A DNA stretch of 64,000 nt from Tetrapyrgos nigripes (Eukaryota; Basidiomycota; Agaricomycetes; Agaricales; Campanellaceae). Positions 1-11,640 of the stretch are shown here, one piece after another. Under the pieces are notes generated by a model. That model had not been told where the DNA came from, did not search any database, and saw only the letters and a list, made by a program, of their open reading frames with translations. The stretch lies in NCBI GenBank assembly GCA_013368315.1, contig JAACJM010000001.1, forward strand, positions 248,001-312,000. Direction: 5' to 3'. A program made the position numbers and the translations under genes. How positions within the stretch are numbered: the first letter of the stretch is position 1; each line of letters begins with the position of its first letter.

Positions 1-972
1 GCTGCCCAGAGTGTCGCCCCTGGTGGCGTTCCCGCTATGGTTAATGGAAATATGGAAGGACAAGAAGAGTATGGCCAACAAGACTTTGGAACGTCTTTGG
101 TCATGGCGCATCATAGGCTGCAGCCTCAGTACCTGGGACCTTATTATATCGTATCTCCTCAGATGGATGGTGGCTTCCAGAGCCCAGCGACTAGCTCAAG
201 TGTAGCTAGTCAGGACACTCGGTACTCCAACAACCGTAATCCTGGTTTGTACAAGACCGAGCTGTGCAGAAGTTGGGGAGAAAAGGGATGGTGTCGTTAT
301 GGTGCTAAATGTCAGTTTGCACATGGCCAAGAGGATCTAAAATCTGCCGTTCGCCATCCCAAGGTGCCCACTTTTCGCTCATGATACTGGCCGTTGCTAA
401 CTCGTGTACCCTTCCTTTCCTTACCTTTTGCTCGTTTAGTACAAAACCGAGATTTGCCGAGTGAGTGGAATGAACCGTTTAGACTTGACACTACAGAAAC
501 TGAATCCCAACGTTTATTTCTTCAGACATTCTGGGCTACTGGATCTTGCCCGTATGGCAATAGATGCTGCTTCGTCCATACCGATATACCAGGTCAGCCC
601 GGTGTCATTATTGACGGCAACAAAGCCAACGCCGCGGCTGCCAACGCCAACGCTAGCACGAACATCAACAACATCAACAATGGCAATAATGACGGCGAGC
701 ATTTGAGTCGCATCGCCATTCGCACTCAGGATTTGCAGGGTTCTATCGATTCTCCTTCCTCCGCCGGCGCCAATTCTAGTGGTGTCGGTACCAGGCAAAG
801 TTTGAGGATCGATACCAAGAGCCTTGACGGACCTTCAGTGCAGAACAAATCTGCCTTCCCCTCGTTTACCAGAAATCGGGATAATTTGCCTGTTTCGAGC
901 ATGATCAAGTCTCCTGCAGCTGTTACTGCAGGTGTTGTGTGGGATGATCCTTCCCGTCGTGTAGCTCGGTAA
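1..972 (+). CDS. Tandem CCCH zinc-finger mRNA-binding protein, tristetraprolin type (5' end outside window)
   Basis: The 5' end is cut by the window edge; frame 1 is open from base 1. Exons read 1-363, 440-460 (21 bp) and 526-972. Joined, they give two CCCH fingers, each preceded by YKTE(L/I)CR: the first is C-x8-C-x5-C-x3-H at about 266-324, and the second is built across the 21-bp exon and the start of exon 3. Both fingers keep the spacing of tristetraprolin and yeast Cth1/Cth2 or fission yeast Zfs1, a family that binds AU-rich 3' UTR elements and recruits deadenylases to destabilise mRNAs. The tail is Asn/Ala- and Ser-rich and low in complexity, and ends at TAA 970-972. The target mRNAs cannot be inferred. 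The family call is secure; the N-terminus is unseen. Confidence 0.9.
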
Positions 973-1296
973 TTATAAGAGAAGGAAGGATTGCTTAATG
1001 TACTACAAGATCTATCCATCGTCATCTATTAATCCTGCAAGTAGCTAACGACCCCTCATATGTTTCCTTTTATTTTTCTTTACTCTCTCTATTGACCTGT
1101 TGTTACTGAGTACTGTGTATTCACTGTCGAGGACGGAAACTTTTCGAATACATTAGCACAACTAGACTGACTATGCTACATAATAGTGTCATCTACTGTC
1201 TACATAGTCTGTAATCCGCTCTCAATACATATCGTCATTTTTTCATCCTAAAATCCAGAAACAGTAAAGATAGGGAGAATTATGGAGGATAGAAAG
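973..1296. other. Convergent 3' intergenic space
   Basis: This AT-rich stretch lies between the stop codons of the CCCH gene (+) and choline kinase (-). I see no open frame with coding character, no RNA gene and no repeat. It presumably holds both 3' UTRs. Confidence 0.6.
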
Positions 1297-2834
1297 TCAT
1301 AGCCCGAGTGCTTGCATGCTACGACGGAAAGCTGCCATCCTGCCACGAGCGTAACCGATATAATCAAACTCTGGTTGCTTCACTTCGCCTTCGACATCAT
1401 CCTTCGCCTGAACTATCCCCCATATAGACCAAAACGCATGGGAAGCTGGACCCCAATAACGCACCTGGTCTTCCAGATTCTGCACTAGGAACTCGAGTTC
1501 AGAGGCAGAGGTGGCGGAAGAGGTCGCATTGGAATGTTCTAGATATGCAAGGAAAAAGTTTCGCCTCTCGTCATACGTAGGGTATGCAGACTCGTCTAGT
1601 AAATGAGGAGTAGGAGAGTCGTAATTTGCGGTCCATTCGTGGAAATGGTTAGCAATGTCAAATGAGGCAGGATTGGGTGCCGCGTATTCGAAATCAACGA
1701 CGATGAATCTGGAACGCGGATCAGTGGCAGAACAAAAAATAAAAGAGCATTACACTAGTATGACGTACCTGACGATGAGCGGAAGTGCCTTCTTTCAATT
1801 GTGACAACTTTAACAAATTTCCATACTGAGCATCGTTATGAGCAAACACCCTCTTACTACCACGCTGAGTATCATCGACAGTGGAAAGCCATTGCATATA
1901 TCTGTCCCAGTCCTTCTTGAAGTTTTCGATGTCAAGGTCCTCTCGCACAGCTTGAGGGAAAGCAGGCAGAGCAAGGACTTGTCGAGCTGAGTCAAGCCAC
2001 GATCTGACGTTCTTCTTGGCAGCAATGTCCCATCCTTTACCCTCGCCTCTGGTTTGACTGGTAGTCCCTTCAATGAGTTCGATGTCGACCGAGTGAAGCT
2101 CAGCCATGCGGGCACCGATCCATCGACTAATTTCAGGGTCTCTCATGTCTTTTGCGGTGAGCGCCTTGGAGTCAAAGTACTCTTCTAGACGGCCATTCTC
2201 AAAGGTACCATAGACTCGTGGGCCCAGGCGGTATTGAGAAGAGAGGATGTGAAGGTTGTGGAGTTCGCGAGGACGAGAGATAAGATTGCCAGAGGACGGT
2301 CCATAGATCCGAAGAAGAATAGTGCGCACTTCTTTAAGTGTGGGATACGAAATAAAGAAGACAGCATTCGTCATAGATCCAGAGACTTTGTAGACATGGA
2401 TGTCTTGAGCTATGATTTTTGGGTGGGACCAGGAGGGTATCTGGAGAGACTGGATACATTCGAGGACTTCAACGAGGAAAGATGGTTTTTTGTAGTTTCT
2501 ATGTGTATGAGAAGATATGTTAGCTTTTGTGAATGGAGAGAGAATGACGATATCAGACCATGAACAAGAATAACTCTGCTTGCCAAAGGCCAGTGAGTAT
2601 AATGTGAAAGGCTGAGAGGTCTCACCTGGCATCCAGTCTACGATTACTGTGTCTTAGTCCCTCTTCTCTGACCGGCTCCGGGTCGTGTGATAAGGAAAGC
2701 GAAGAGACGGAAGAAGCAAAGGCGCTGGCAATGCTGTGGAGTGAGCTAGAGGAGAGTCTCCTTATGACGGCAGGGCTCTCGAGAGATGGTAAAGCAGAGA
2801 TGGAAGGGGCGAGGACGGGGGAGACACCGGGCAT
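1297..2834 (-). CDS. Choline/ethanolamine kinase (frame broken by one base at exon 3)
   Basis: It phosphorylates choline and/or ethanolamine with ATP, the first step of the CDP-choline (Kennedy) route to phosphatidylcholine. On the minus strand the exons read 2834-2626, 2498-1769 and 1708-1297. Exon 2 carries HNDAQYGNLL, the Brenner-type catalytic motif of the family. Exon 3 carries VVDFEYAAPNPASFDIANHF, the metal-binding and choline-kinase signature, and runs to TGA at 1299-1297. The Ser-rich N-terminus (MPGVSPVLAPS...) is typical of fungal homologues. The expected product is about 449 residues. Oddity: the only clean GT-AG pair between exons 2 and 3 (intron 1768-1709) leaves exon 3 one base out of frame. 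Reading past one T at 1707/1706 restores the signature. Either the assembly has an indel, a weaker donor is used, or this allele is broken. Confidence 0.85.
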
Positions 2835-3282
2835 TGTAAAATTTCTATGGGGGGTGATGATGGAACGGGTTAAAGAACTAGAGATAAAAGAAATTGTCAA
2901 TTTGCCTGTCACTCTTTGCATGATCTTCACGCGGAAAGAAAAAACGGTGCACACGAGCTTCTTTACCGTGGTCCCAGTTAATCACTCCTATCTCATCCTT
3001 TTTTCGCTGCAAGCAGTGCACCAGAGCTGCGCAAAAATCACAGAAAACCTGACTCCATACGTATGGTTATAGCTCCATCCGAGGTCCGAGGACGCTCCAA
3101 CCGACAATACTACAAGACTGACCCACGTCATCGAGTCAAATTCACTTAGGCCTGGGTTACCCCTGAAAGACATATGATCTTCAGGATTATCTCAACTTCC
3201 AGAACTTCCTGAGAGAAAGAACCACTAAAATTCTGTAAAGCTAAACTATTTTTTGTTCTCATAAGTCAACGGACGATATAAT
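2835..3282. other. Intergenic: choline kinase upstream region and MFS 3' flank
   Basis: Upstream DNA of choline kinase runs into the 3' flank of the minus-strand MFS gene. Short frames occur on both strands but none has recognisable content or splice-site support. Confidence 0.5.
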
Positions 3283-5986
3283 TTAAACCTTCTCTTCCTC
3301 CGCCGGCTTTTGCGCCAAGTTTTCAGTCGTCAGTTTCTCGTCCATCGCGCAGCCATCTTTCGTGTCGATGGGGAGCTTTTTAAGCAGCAGGGACATCTGA
3401 TAAAACGTTTAGACTAGTCCTTTCTAGGACAGTGAGAGAAAGAACCCACAAAAAACGCGAGTCCCAACAATGGTGAGCAAAACATCCATATTGTCTACCA
3501 GACGCCGTGAATGAGAAGAATGACATGGAAATGAATTCATTCGAGTAAAACACACGCACTTGAATCGCTCTAGACACCACATGTAGAGCTTCATTTCGCA
3601 GACTTATCGGTAAGATCTTATTCAGCTGGTTATAGTCAATCGAGGATCCAGGGAAAAACGAGTAGACCTCGGGAGGGAAGGAACCGGTCCGGGCATCGAA
3701 AATGGCACCAGCAATGGTCTTTTGCATCACGGACATTAGAACATGGAGAAAGATGTCATGAGCAGCTTCAGTACTCACGATGCCGGCGGTTGCAGCTGTG
3801 AAACGGACAAGGAAGAATGCGCTCGTTCCAGTCGCAATCTCAGAGGGATCAAAGGCTTTGACGAAGACCTGGTACAGGGCATGTAAAAGTATTCCCAAGC
3901 CTATCCCGCAGATCAGTGGAAAGACAATCTGGTAGACTATCTTTGAGTGTTCATCGAGAAGAATCAAAAGTCCTAGATTCTCGGTTTTGTGAGGATTTCT
4001 ATTCGTGTGCAGAAAGATCCTTGATCACTCACCGAACCCCGCAGCGGACATCAAGAACCCTGCGGAGATAACCAAATTCTGTCCAGTTGTGTCATGGGTG
4101 CGTTTTTGGCAAGAACCAATAAACCATGCAGCAGGAATAGACGCCACGGAAGAGCCTAAGGAGTAAGGAAGCATTCTGATTCCGGACTCCAGGGGAGTAA
4201 AACCACCCGCAGCCTGCGTTCGCGTGAATATCAATATTCAGAGACAGACATTGATTGTGGAGATATCGAACCTGGAAGAACAGTGCTAAATAGAAAGTTC
4301 CTGCATTGAATGCGACGTTGTGTAGAAATGTAATGAACAGGACAAGAGCTACCAAGAAGAAAACCGTCAGTGATGAACCATCGGCAGAAGATATAGACAG
4401 ACCTGCAGTACCGTTGCTGAACAGCGTCGGTGGAAAAAGACTTTCACGTTTGGTGTGGACCTCGTAGAAGCCTCCACAGACCAAGATCAGCAGACCGAGG
4501 CATATCAGGATGCTTGTCAGAGGTGATTGCCCTGAAGACAAACGACTGTCAGGTTCGGAGAGAAGAAGCGGAAGACGTCATTCTTACAACCACGCTCAGT
4601 AGCAAAATCGAGGCCAACGATGATACATGATGTTCCGCCCATGAAGAGAACCCTGGAGACATGTTATGTTAGTACCATACACGACTCGTGTTTTGCTAGA
4701 GAATTCAAAAAGACGCTTACAATCCCCCGAAATCAAATCGCTGCAGGAACGTACGACACGACAAATCAGAATTTCTCTGAAAGTTGACTTCGTGTAAAGA
4801 GACCGACAAAACCAGGGCCCAACAAGGCAAACCGGAAGGTTCAAGAAAACTAGGGTCATAAAAATCAACTCAGCCATCAATTATCTCCAAGTAGCCATGA
4901 CCAGGACGCACAGCACCACCGCCAACTAATCGCGCTACCGTTATCCGACGCGCCTGCACAAGTTGTTCATACGGGGACATAATTATGAAGGCACGAGGGA
5001 AATCATACCACTGAATAAACCGCCAAGAAGTGGCCCTGCTACTGCTGAACAGCTCCAAGTGATGGATAATGCTTGACTCCATTTGGCTCTTTTGCGTTCC
5101 TCGACAATTTCAGATGTGATGACCCAAACGCAGCTGACAATCCCTCCTCCGCCGATCCCAGCCAATGCACGAGAGGCTATTAGCCTTGAAAGAAGAACAG
5201 AACGTAAACCCGGGCAAAAGAAGCCTTGAACTGAAGACAAACTTACATATTGATTGTCTACAACAGTCAGATGATGTTGGGCATGAATAAAGAGCAAGGG
5301 CACGATGAAGGTTAAGCGCACACACCGTAGCTAGACCACATAGAAGAGAACCGATTGCGAAGATGATGATACTGACGTGAAGAAGAATCTAAGAATGCGG
5401 AGAATTTCATCACGAACGGAATCTCGAAGAACACTTGGACATGGACGAACCTTACGACCGATGAGATCAGATATTTTGCCATAAAGTGGCTGGAATGCAG
5501 TTTGGGTAAGAAGGTAAGAGACGCCGACCCATGTATATTGGCTTTCTGTCGCGTTGAGGTCGCTGGAGATGGAAGGGAGACTGGTAGAAACAATGGTCTG
5601 CGTGGAGTTGAGTTATGAAAGAGGTCCAACGACAAAGACGAAACCTACTCACCGCATCTGTGGTAGCGAGGAATAACGTTAAAGCCGCTCTGGAAAGAGA
5701 GAGAGAAAATGAGCAAATTCTTTCATATTATGATCGATCTCACTCACCCGATATGGGCCAGGAGAAGTCGACAGGTAGACAATTTCGGGAATTGGGATAC
5801 ATGAGATTTGTCTAATGCCGTTGCAGAAGACGCTGCGGTGGGGGTAGAGTCAAGTGTATGACGAGATTCGATTTGAACGACATTGCCAGTCGAGAGGACG
5901 GGTAATGAGGAAACGGTGGTCGGTGGCCCATCACCGACGGCTTCCTGGGACAAAGAAGAATGACTACTAGGGGATTGCTTGTACAT
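3283..5986 (-). CDS. MFS drug:H+ antiporter, DHA family (14-helix type)
   Basis: A plasma-membrane exporter of the major facilitator superfamily, intron-rich. Starting at ATG 5986 (MYKQSPSSHSS...), spliced reading gives a Ser/Thr-rich cytosolic head, then LFLATTDA in helix 1 (family: LxAxLDxTIV) and WVGVSYLLTQTAFQPLYGK with GRK in the first cytosolic loop. It continues with SRALAGIGGGGIVSC, GPLLGGLFS and the NWRWCFFLNLP-like segment produced by joining exons near 4840 and 4960. The C-terminal half contains FNAGTFYLALFFQ, GGFTPLESGIRMLPYSLG and PLLGLAFFMSLLLKKLP, then a Lys/Glu-rich tail ending at TAA 3285-3283. These match DHA transporters linked to azole or multidrug resistance; the substrate is unknown. 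The frame survives every junction I checked. Exon edges are approximate and an upstream ATG at 6073 is possible. Confidence 0.85.
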
Positions 5987-6698
5987 TGACCGTCTGGGAG
6001 GGGTAGATATCACTAAAAGGCCAGTCGGAACTGGAAGACATTGAAGTCTGCAGATGCCTTTATAGGTTCCCAATGAGCCCGCCTCGAGGGTGAAAGACGG
6101 TTAAGTATCTATTTCCTGAAAAGAAGTCATTGGGCTTAACCTAGACAACCAAGCCATCGAACAATCTGCAGACGTAGTGGGCTCGAGATGGATCTAGATA
6201 ACCCCCTTATGGGCTCTAAGTTGTCAAGAGAAGGCGTGGTTTTCATCTCTTTGTGATTTCTTAGCCTTTAATGGTGATCACTGTTAGCATAATGAAAAAC
6301 GAACACTGACGTGACTGGGTTGAAAGGTTGAAAGGTTGAAAAAACATGGCAGCCGGCTCGACTGCATGTCGAGATAGGAAAGTGACGCGACTTCTTGGGA
6401 GAAAAAAGGAAGTCGACGCCTCGTTGCATGAATCCAGAAACTTGGTTGGACAGATATGTATGTTCGATGCCAGTCTGGTGTTCGAGATTTGCGAGAGATA
6501 TTAGATTCCCGGACAAAGTTAAGAGTCCAATAACGTAACGGAAAACAAAACTCCGCGCGCCAAATTTGGCCTTAGCTTCTACGAATGATACTTTCAGAGG
6601 TTCCTCATGCAGTAAGTGGTGATACATTTGCAAACTACGTACAGATATTATAAAAAGTATGTATATAAAATTCTACTGTAGTCTATAAATCGTCGTGG
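5987..6698. other. Intergenic region upstream of the MFS gene
   Basis: About 700 bp between the MFS start and the MDJ1 stop, both minus strand. It should hold the MFS promoter and the MDJ1 3' UTR. A 121-codon minus-strand frame at 6268-6633 has no recognisable motif and I do not call it. Confidence 0.5.
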
Positions 6699-8639
6699 TC
6701 ATGCCGTGGCCTTCTTTTTCTCTTGCTCCTTTGGCTCGTCAGCGGGTTCCTCTTTGTCGAACTCCGTTCGGGTGTCATTGGAGGCTGGTGTAATGAATGC
6801 GAATAGTGAAATCGAGAGTCAACGTTGCGAATGACGAAAGACATGCCGGTGAAAAAATTAAAACCCAATAAGCCTCCGTAAGTTTTGCCATGCACGAGAT
6901 ATAAATCCACCGGAGGTGGGTGGAGGATGAGTGAAAGAAGCCGTACCATTGTCATAATCATCCGCGGCTTTTGGCTCGCCAGAACCGACGTCACTTGAGG
7001 ACGGACGGCCTTCGACGTCGTCTGCGTATTCTTGTAAGAGTTGACGCTGCCGTTTTGTGAGTGACCTGGCAAACAAACAGTCCTCAGCGGATTTGACCAG
7101 ATTTGAGTAGAGATTACACACCTCGGAAGAGTGATGCCAAAAGTTACGAATAAGTCCCCTTGGTCACCACCATAGATTCGAGGTACCCCACGACCTTTCA
7201 AGACCATTTCCTCGCCCGGTTGCGTACCAATAGGAACCCGAACATCGACGTCACCATCCAGTGTAGGAACGCGTATCCGTCCGCCAAGTATAGCGGTATG
7301 CATCGGTATTTTGACCTCATGATAGAGATTGGAGCCTTGACGCGAAAAGACCTTTGACCTTGTGACATTGACGCGAAGTAACAAATCCCCTGCATTTCCT
7401 TTACCCGATATCGGGGCATCACCTTCATTAGGAACGCGTAGTGTCATGCCATCCTCGAAACCTAATTGGGTCATACCTTGTCAGAAACAGAACTGTCATG
7501 CAGAATGTAATAAATAACTGACCTGGTGGTATAGAGACTTCCACAGTCTTACGTGTCCTGACTTTCCCGACTCCTCCACATGTCGAACACTGTGAGTTTC
7601 GAGGTATCGTGCTACCGACTCCCTCGCAAGAATTACATGTAGTCGCCATCTGGAAACCACTGTCTATGACAAACGTCCGTGTGCCTGTTCCACCACAGGC
7701 TGTACATGATGTTCTTTTCGCTCCAGCCTTCAAACCGCTACCAGAACAGGTACCGCAGTCCTTTACCGGGGATATGTTAACTTTGCGAGTTGTACCTTTG
7801 CAAGCCTCGAGGAAGCTTATGGTAACAGCACTGTCGATGTCGGCCCCTCGGCTCGGCGCCCGAGAACGACCGCCTCCATTAAAACCACCACCAAATAACT
7901 GCTCAAAGATATCCGAGTTGCGACCAGCTGAGCCACCAGCAAACGCTGAAGCAAAGTCATGAAAGCTTCCGAAACCACCAGCACCGCCAAATCCACTAGT
8001 ACCACCAAACCCTCCTGCACCAAAGCCTGAAAACGCATTGGGATCGAAACCGGGCTGTTGTGAAGCTGCTCCATACTGGTCATAGGCTGTCCGCTTCTTT
8101 TCATCTTTTAGTATCTGTGAATGACGTGAGAGGAGGAAAATTGGAGGACATGAAACAAGCTCAACATCATAGGCCTCTTGGATTTCAACGAACTTGTCTT
8201 GTGCATTCTTGTCTGGGTTGGTATCAGGATGGTATTTCCGTGCAAGCTAAGCCACGCATTGAGCAGCAGAACGGGAAGAAACCTTTGAACGACATACCGA
8301 GAAGTAGACTTTTTTAATTTCAGCAGGCGATGCGTCCTTCTTTACACCCAAAACTTCATATGGGTTCTTCGGGGCACCACGGGGCACAGATGCATGAAAT
8401 GATCGCTAAAAACAGACATGAGCAACGAGCATGACGTCTATGAGAGAGAGTAGGACCTTGTCAAAAGAACGTTTGAGAAGCGCTAAGCGTGTTTGGGACG
8501 AGAAGTTAGCAATTTTTGGACATGCTCGGTATATAGAATAGGATCTAGAGCGGAGAGAGTGCTTTGAAGGGGAGTAAAAGCAGAAGGAAATGAATGACTG
8601 TAGACGGTGGGCCGGAAGATGAGGCATGGAAGAGAGCAA
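6699..8639 (-). CDS. MDJ1: Mitochondrial DnaJ/Hsp40 co-chaperone (Mdj1-like)
   Basis: A type I J-protein that stimulates mitochondrial Hsp70 during folding in the matrix. The N-terminus is Arg/Ser/Phe-rich and acid-poor, as expected of a matrix presequence. After the first intron come RSFHASVPRG and the J domain (NPYEVLGVKKDASPAEIKK, then ARKYHPDTNPDKN with the HPD triad), a Gly/Phe-rich linker, and four CxxCxGxG zinc repeats (CGTCSGSG, CTACGGTG, CNSCEGVG, CSTCGGVG). The substrate-binding C-terminal domain follows (GDLLLRVNV..., LKGRGVPRIYGGDQGDLF). Exon 1 is 8639-8457 and exon 2 starts at 8405. The 3' end is uncertain: one frame stops at 6858 (...RRLIGF). A possible intron with donor gttttaat joins an acidic Lys/Glu tail ending ...EQEKKATA at TGA 6701-6699, which I prefer for its coding character. 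Confidence 0.88.
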
Positions 8640-8702
8640 GAGCTTGGCAAGAGCAACGTCTCAAAATTTTTGATGACATAAACATGTGATCGGCAAAGTT
8701 AA

Positions 8703-9500
8703 CTACTCTGTAGTTGTACTACTACTAGTTCGTGCTCGCCACCAGCTCTTTCCATAAGACACCAATATCTCCTGTCCTTTCTTGATTTCACTGCTGGACC
8801 ACACTCCTATCCGCAGCTCCCCCGTTTTCGTACGGTAGTCGGCAAAGATCGCATTTGGTTTGGAGGCAATTCCTCTGTAATCATTGACGAACCTATAGTA
8901 GTCTTTTCAACGACAGTCTGCCTACTGCCTAGAGGAGATTATTATGAACCTCGCCTCGTTGCCCATATGACTGGCATCGATCCCAATGCTTTCTCCGCTT
9001 TGGAATCTATGGAGCGACAGATCATAGTCTGACTCGACGCGTTCATCAGAGTGTATTTCGCCTGGCCGAGGAGTCAGAGGTATGAACGGTGCATTCTTCA
9101 GCAGCAATACCAATGTAATCAACGATGAATGTATTGGACGCGATCTTCTGGCCTGCGAACAGCCCATACTGACCACAGGCAGGATGTTGGCAGTCTGCAA
9201 TTTGGCGAACGCGAAGGACTAGCTTTGAACCCCTTCTCTGAGTTTGAATACTTTTAAGGGTTGAATCGTCTAGCTTCTCCAAGAACGCTCGGGCGCCCTG
9301 AGAAAGGGAGTGATGGTATTGACAAGAGTGAATGTATCGAACATGTCGAGGCCAATGAGATGGCTCTGAAGGTTTGGGATGCATCGTGGGAAATATCTTC
9401 TCGAGCTGTGTAATCGACAACTTGACTCTGCTTCCAGTCTCTCCAGAGCAAGACCTAGCCTTTGTGCTCTCTGCTACCCCTTCTCTTCATCTGCGGCCAT
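8703..9500 (-). CDS. Small SET-domain protein, putative lysine methyltransferase (5' end unclear)
   Basis: Downstream exons are clear: an exon ending at 9111, then 9061-8950 and 8892-8703, joined by introns of 49 and 57 bp. They give GQYGLFAGQKIASNTFIVDY, then ESDYDLSL, GIDASHMGNEARFVNDYRG and ISYGK-type EILVSYGKSWW before TAG 8705-8703. This is a compact SET fold with the pseudoknot asparagine as RFVNDYRG rather than the usual RFxNHSC, and there are no pre- or post-SET cysteines. The family transfers methyl from S-adenosylmethionine to protein lysines; the substrate is unknown. The 5' end does not resolve. The coding-like frame continues upstream of 9384 (KLSITQLEKIFPTMHP), but the plausible start ATG at 9500 meets an in-frame TAG after eight codons and the frame changes between about 9440 and 9420. 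A start at ATG 9384 is the conservative alternative. Confidence 0.72.
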
Positions 9501-9624
9501 TGGACCCCAGCCTGGAAACCTAGACTGTGTGCTGTATCGTTTATAATCAAAGCAGCAAGCCCTTGGCGCAATTCCTTCCTTGCTCTCAGACCCTGACGAC
9601 CAGCACGTTTTTCAACCACAAAAT

Positions 9625-11041
9625 ATGGGGCCCAGCCGTACTTCGCAAAAATCAGTCAGTAGAGTGTATAGCGATGTCAATGGAAAACTGGGACCATCTT
9701 GGCATGAATATGGTTCGCAAAATCCACCTTTACAGCTATGAATTTTATCCAACGCGATTTCAGATAATCTTCAGGTTCAATGGGGGTCCCAAGATCATTA
9801 TGAAATTGTAAGAAAGGTTGGAAGAGGGAAATACTCCGAGGTGCGAAGTCATCAGTCTCGGTTCTGGCATCTAATCGACCTTGCCATCAGGTCTTTGAAG
9901 GAGTAAACGTTGTCACGGACGAAAAGTGTATCATCAAAGTTTTAAAACCCGTCAAGAAGAAGAAGATCAAGCGAGAGATCAAAATCCTTCAAAATCTCGC
10001 TGGAGGTCCGAATATTGTTGCCCTCCTTGATGTCGTTCGAGACCCAGCCTCGAAGATTCCCAGTTTAATTACCGAATATGTCCACAACGTCGACTTCAAG
10101 GTCCTTTATCCTCGTTTCACCGATATGGATGTGCGTTTCTACATGTTTGAGCTGCTGAAGGTGCGTAGTCTGTTTCTGGATGGTCAGGAGCATGTCTTAT
10201 ACTTATAATCCTCATCGCAGGCGTTGGATTTTTGTCACTCGAAAGGCATAATGCATCGAGATGTTAAACCTCATAATGTTATGATTGACCATGAGCATCG
10301 AAAGGCTTGCTTCATTTCTTTCTGGCGCCAGTGCAATACCTTACGGTTTTCCGCAGCTACGACTGATCGATTGGGGGCTGGCAGAGTTTTATCATCCCAA
10401 AACTGAATACAATGTCCGCGTGGCATCTCGGTATTTCAAAGGCCCAGAGCTCTTGGTTGACTTCCAAGAATATGACTACAGCCTGGATATGTGGAGTTAT
10501 GGATGCATGTTTGCCTCGATGGTGTGTAGGCTACTTACAACTCCAGACTCCTTCTGACTCCCATTGTAGATCTTCCGCAAGGAACCTTTTTTCCATGGAC
10601 ATGATAACTATGACCAGCTCGTGAAGATTACCAAAGTCCTTGGAACAGACGAACTTTATGCGTATATTGATAAATATAACATCCAACTGGACTCGCACTA
10701 CGACGAGTTACTCGGGAGGTATGTCCCCGCTGCCCACTGTACCTTTTTTTTCTGTCTGATAAGCTGTCGCAGATATCCGCGAAAACCCTGGACCCGGTTC
10801 ATTACATCAGAGAATCAGAGATACATATCCAACGAAGCTATTGACTTTTTGGACAAGCTGCTTCGTTACGACCACCAAGAGCGCCTCACGGCACGCGAAG
10901 CGCAAGCCCAACCATACTTCGGTTCGTCTCAATCTTATTTACAGGATAACTCGTCATTCATACGGCTCTTTTTCTGCAGACCCCATCCGGACTAGTACTC
11001 CTATGGCAGACGGTGACAGTGATTCAGCGTCTTCTGGATAA
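9625..11041 (+). CDS. CKA1: Casein kinase 2 catalytic subunit alpha
   Basis: A constitutively active acidophilic Ser/Thr kinase of the CK2 holoenzyme, nuclear and cytosolic. Eight exons join in frame: 9625-9712, 9764-9840, 9891-10160, 10221-10304, 10357-10521, 10570-10718, 10773-10921, 10980-11041. They total 1044 nt (347 residues), the usual family length. Visible features are the glycine-rich loop [12 protein letters not shown], the basic cluster [13 protein letters not shown] typical of CK2 alpha, the catalytic loop [12 protein letters not shown], and DWG replacing DFG ([14 protein letters not shown]), diagnostic for CK2. [13 protein letters not shown] and the [15 protein letters not shown] segment follow. 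Intron 4 (10305-10356) begins with GC instead of GT; no GT donor nearby keeps the conserved HEHRK/LRLIDWG join. The start was chosen because MGPSRTS followed by [16 protein letters not shown] matches the family N-terminus. Confidence 0.96.
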
Positions 11042-11640
11042 TAAATATTGGGATTGCTCGTGAATATTGTTGTACTACGGTTACGGTTCGCTGCTATATA
11101 AGTACTCCCTTTCTCTGTACCCTAGATCACATTCCGTTGCTCAAACCTTTTTGTTCCAAGTATACATGTACTAAAGGATCATATACCATGTGCTCACGAG
11201 CAAGATGCTGGCATGCTTGACTTCTCTTTTGTCCGCAGTTATCATTCATCTATCGGTCTCAGTGTGAACATGTGTCTCATAACAACCATGCTCTTTTCTA
11301 GTTATGCATCAAATTATCGTATGGGACAATGTTGATGTGCACGATTATCATTCAAACCATTTGCTCAAACAGCTCGTTTGCACTGATAAGTCTTGCTTCC
11401 ACCTTGTTCTGCCTCGGAAACTCTCCCACCAAGGTGCCCACCTGGTCTTCCTGCTACGCCTCCAAAGCTCTCTTCTCATGTGCTCCGTGCTAATTCTGCC
11501 GTTCTCTGCTGATGTCGTGGCAGCTAATTTGAGAATCAACGCTAGCTTGGAGGGATATAAGACCGATTCCGTTCCTTCGTGGCAGGGTTTCCAGAGCCTT
11601 CCCAGCCTCTGACTCGGTTTCTCTCCGGATACGATACGTG
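11042..11640. other. Intergenic, upstream region of the chitinase gene
   Basis: Pyrimidine-rich upstream DNA of the chitinase plus the CKA1 3' UTR. A 102-codon plus-strand frame (11304-11612) has no motif, no splice support and an opposite-strand shadow, so it is not called. Confidence 0.5.

Noticed and set aside
11304..11612. 102-codon frame before the chitinase
   Set aside because: Probable chance frame in pyrimidine-rich upstream DNA; it has no homology signal or splice sites.
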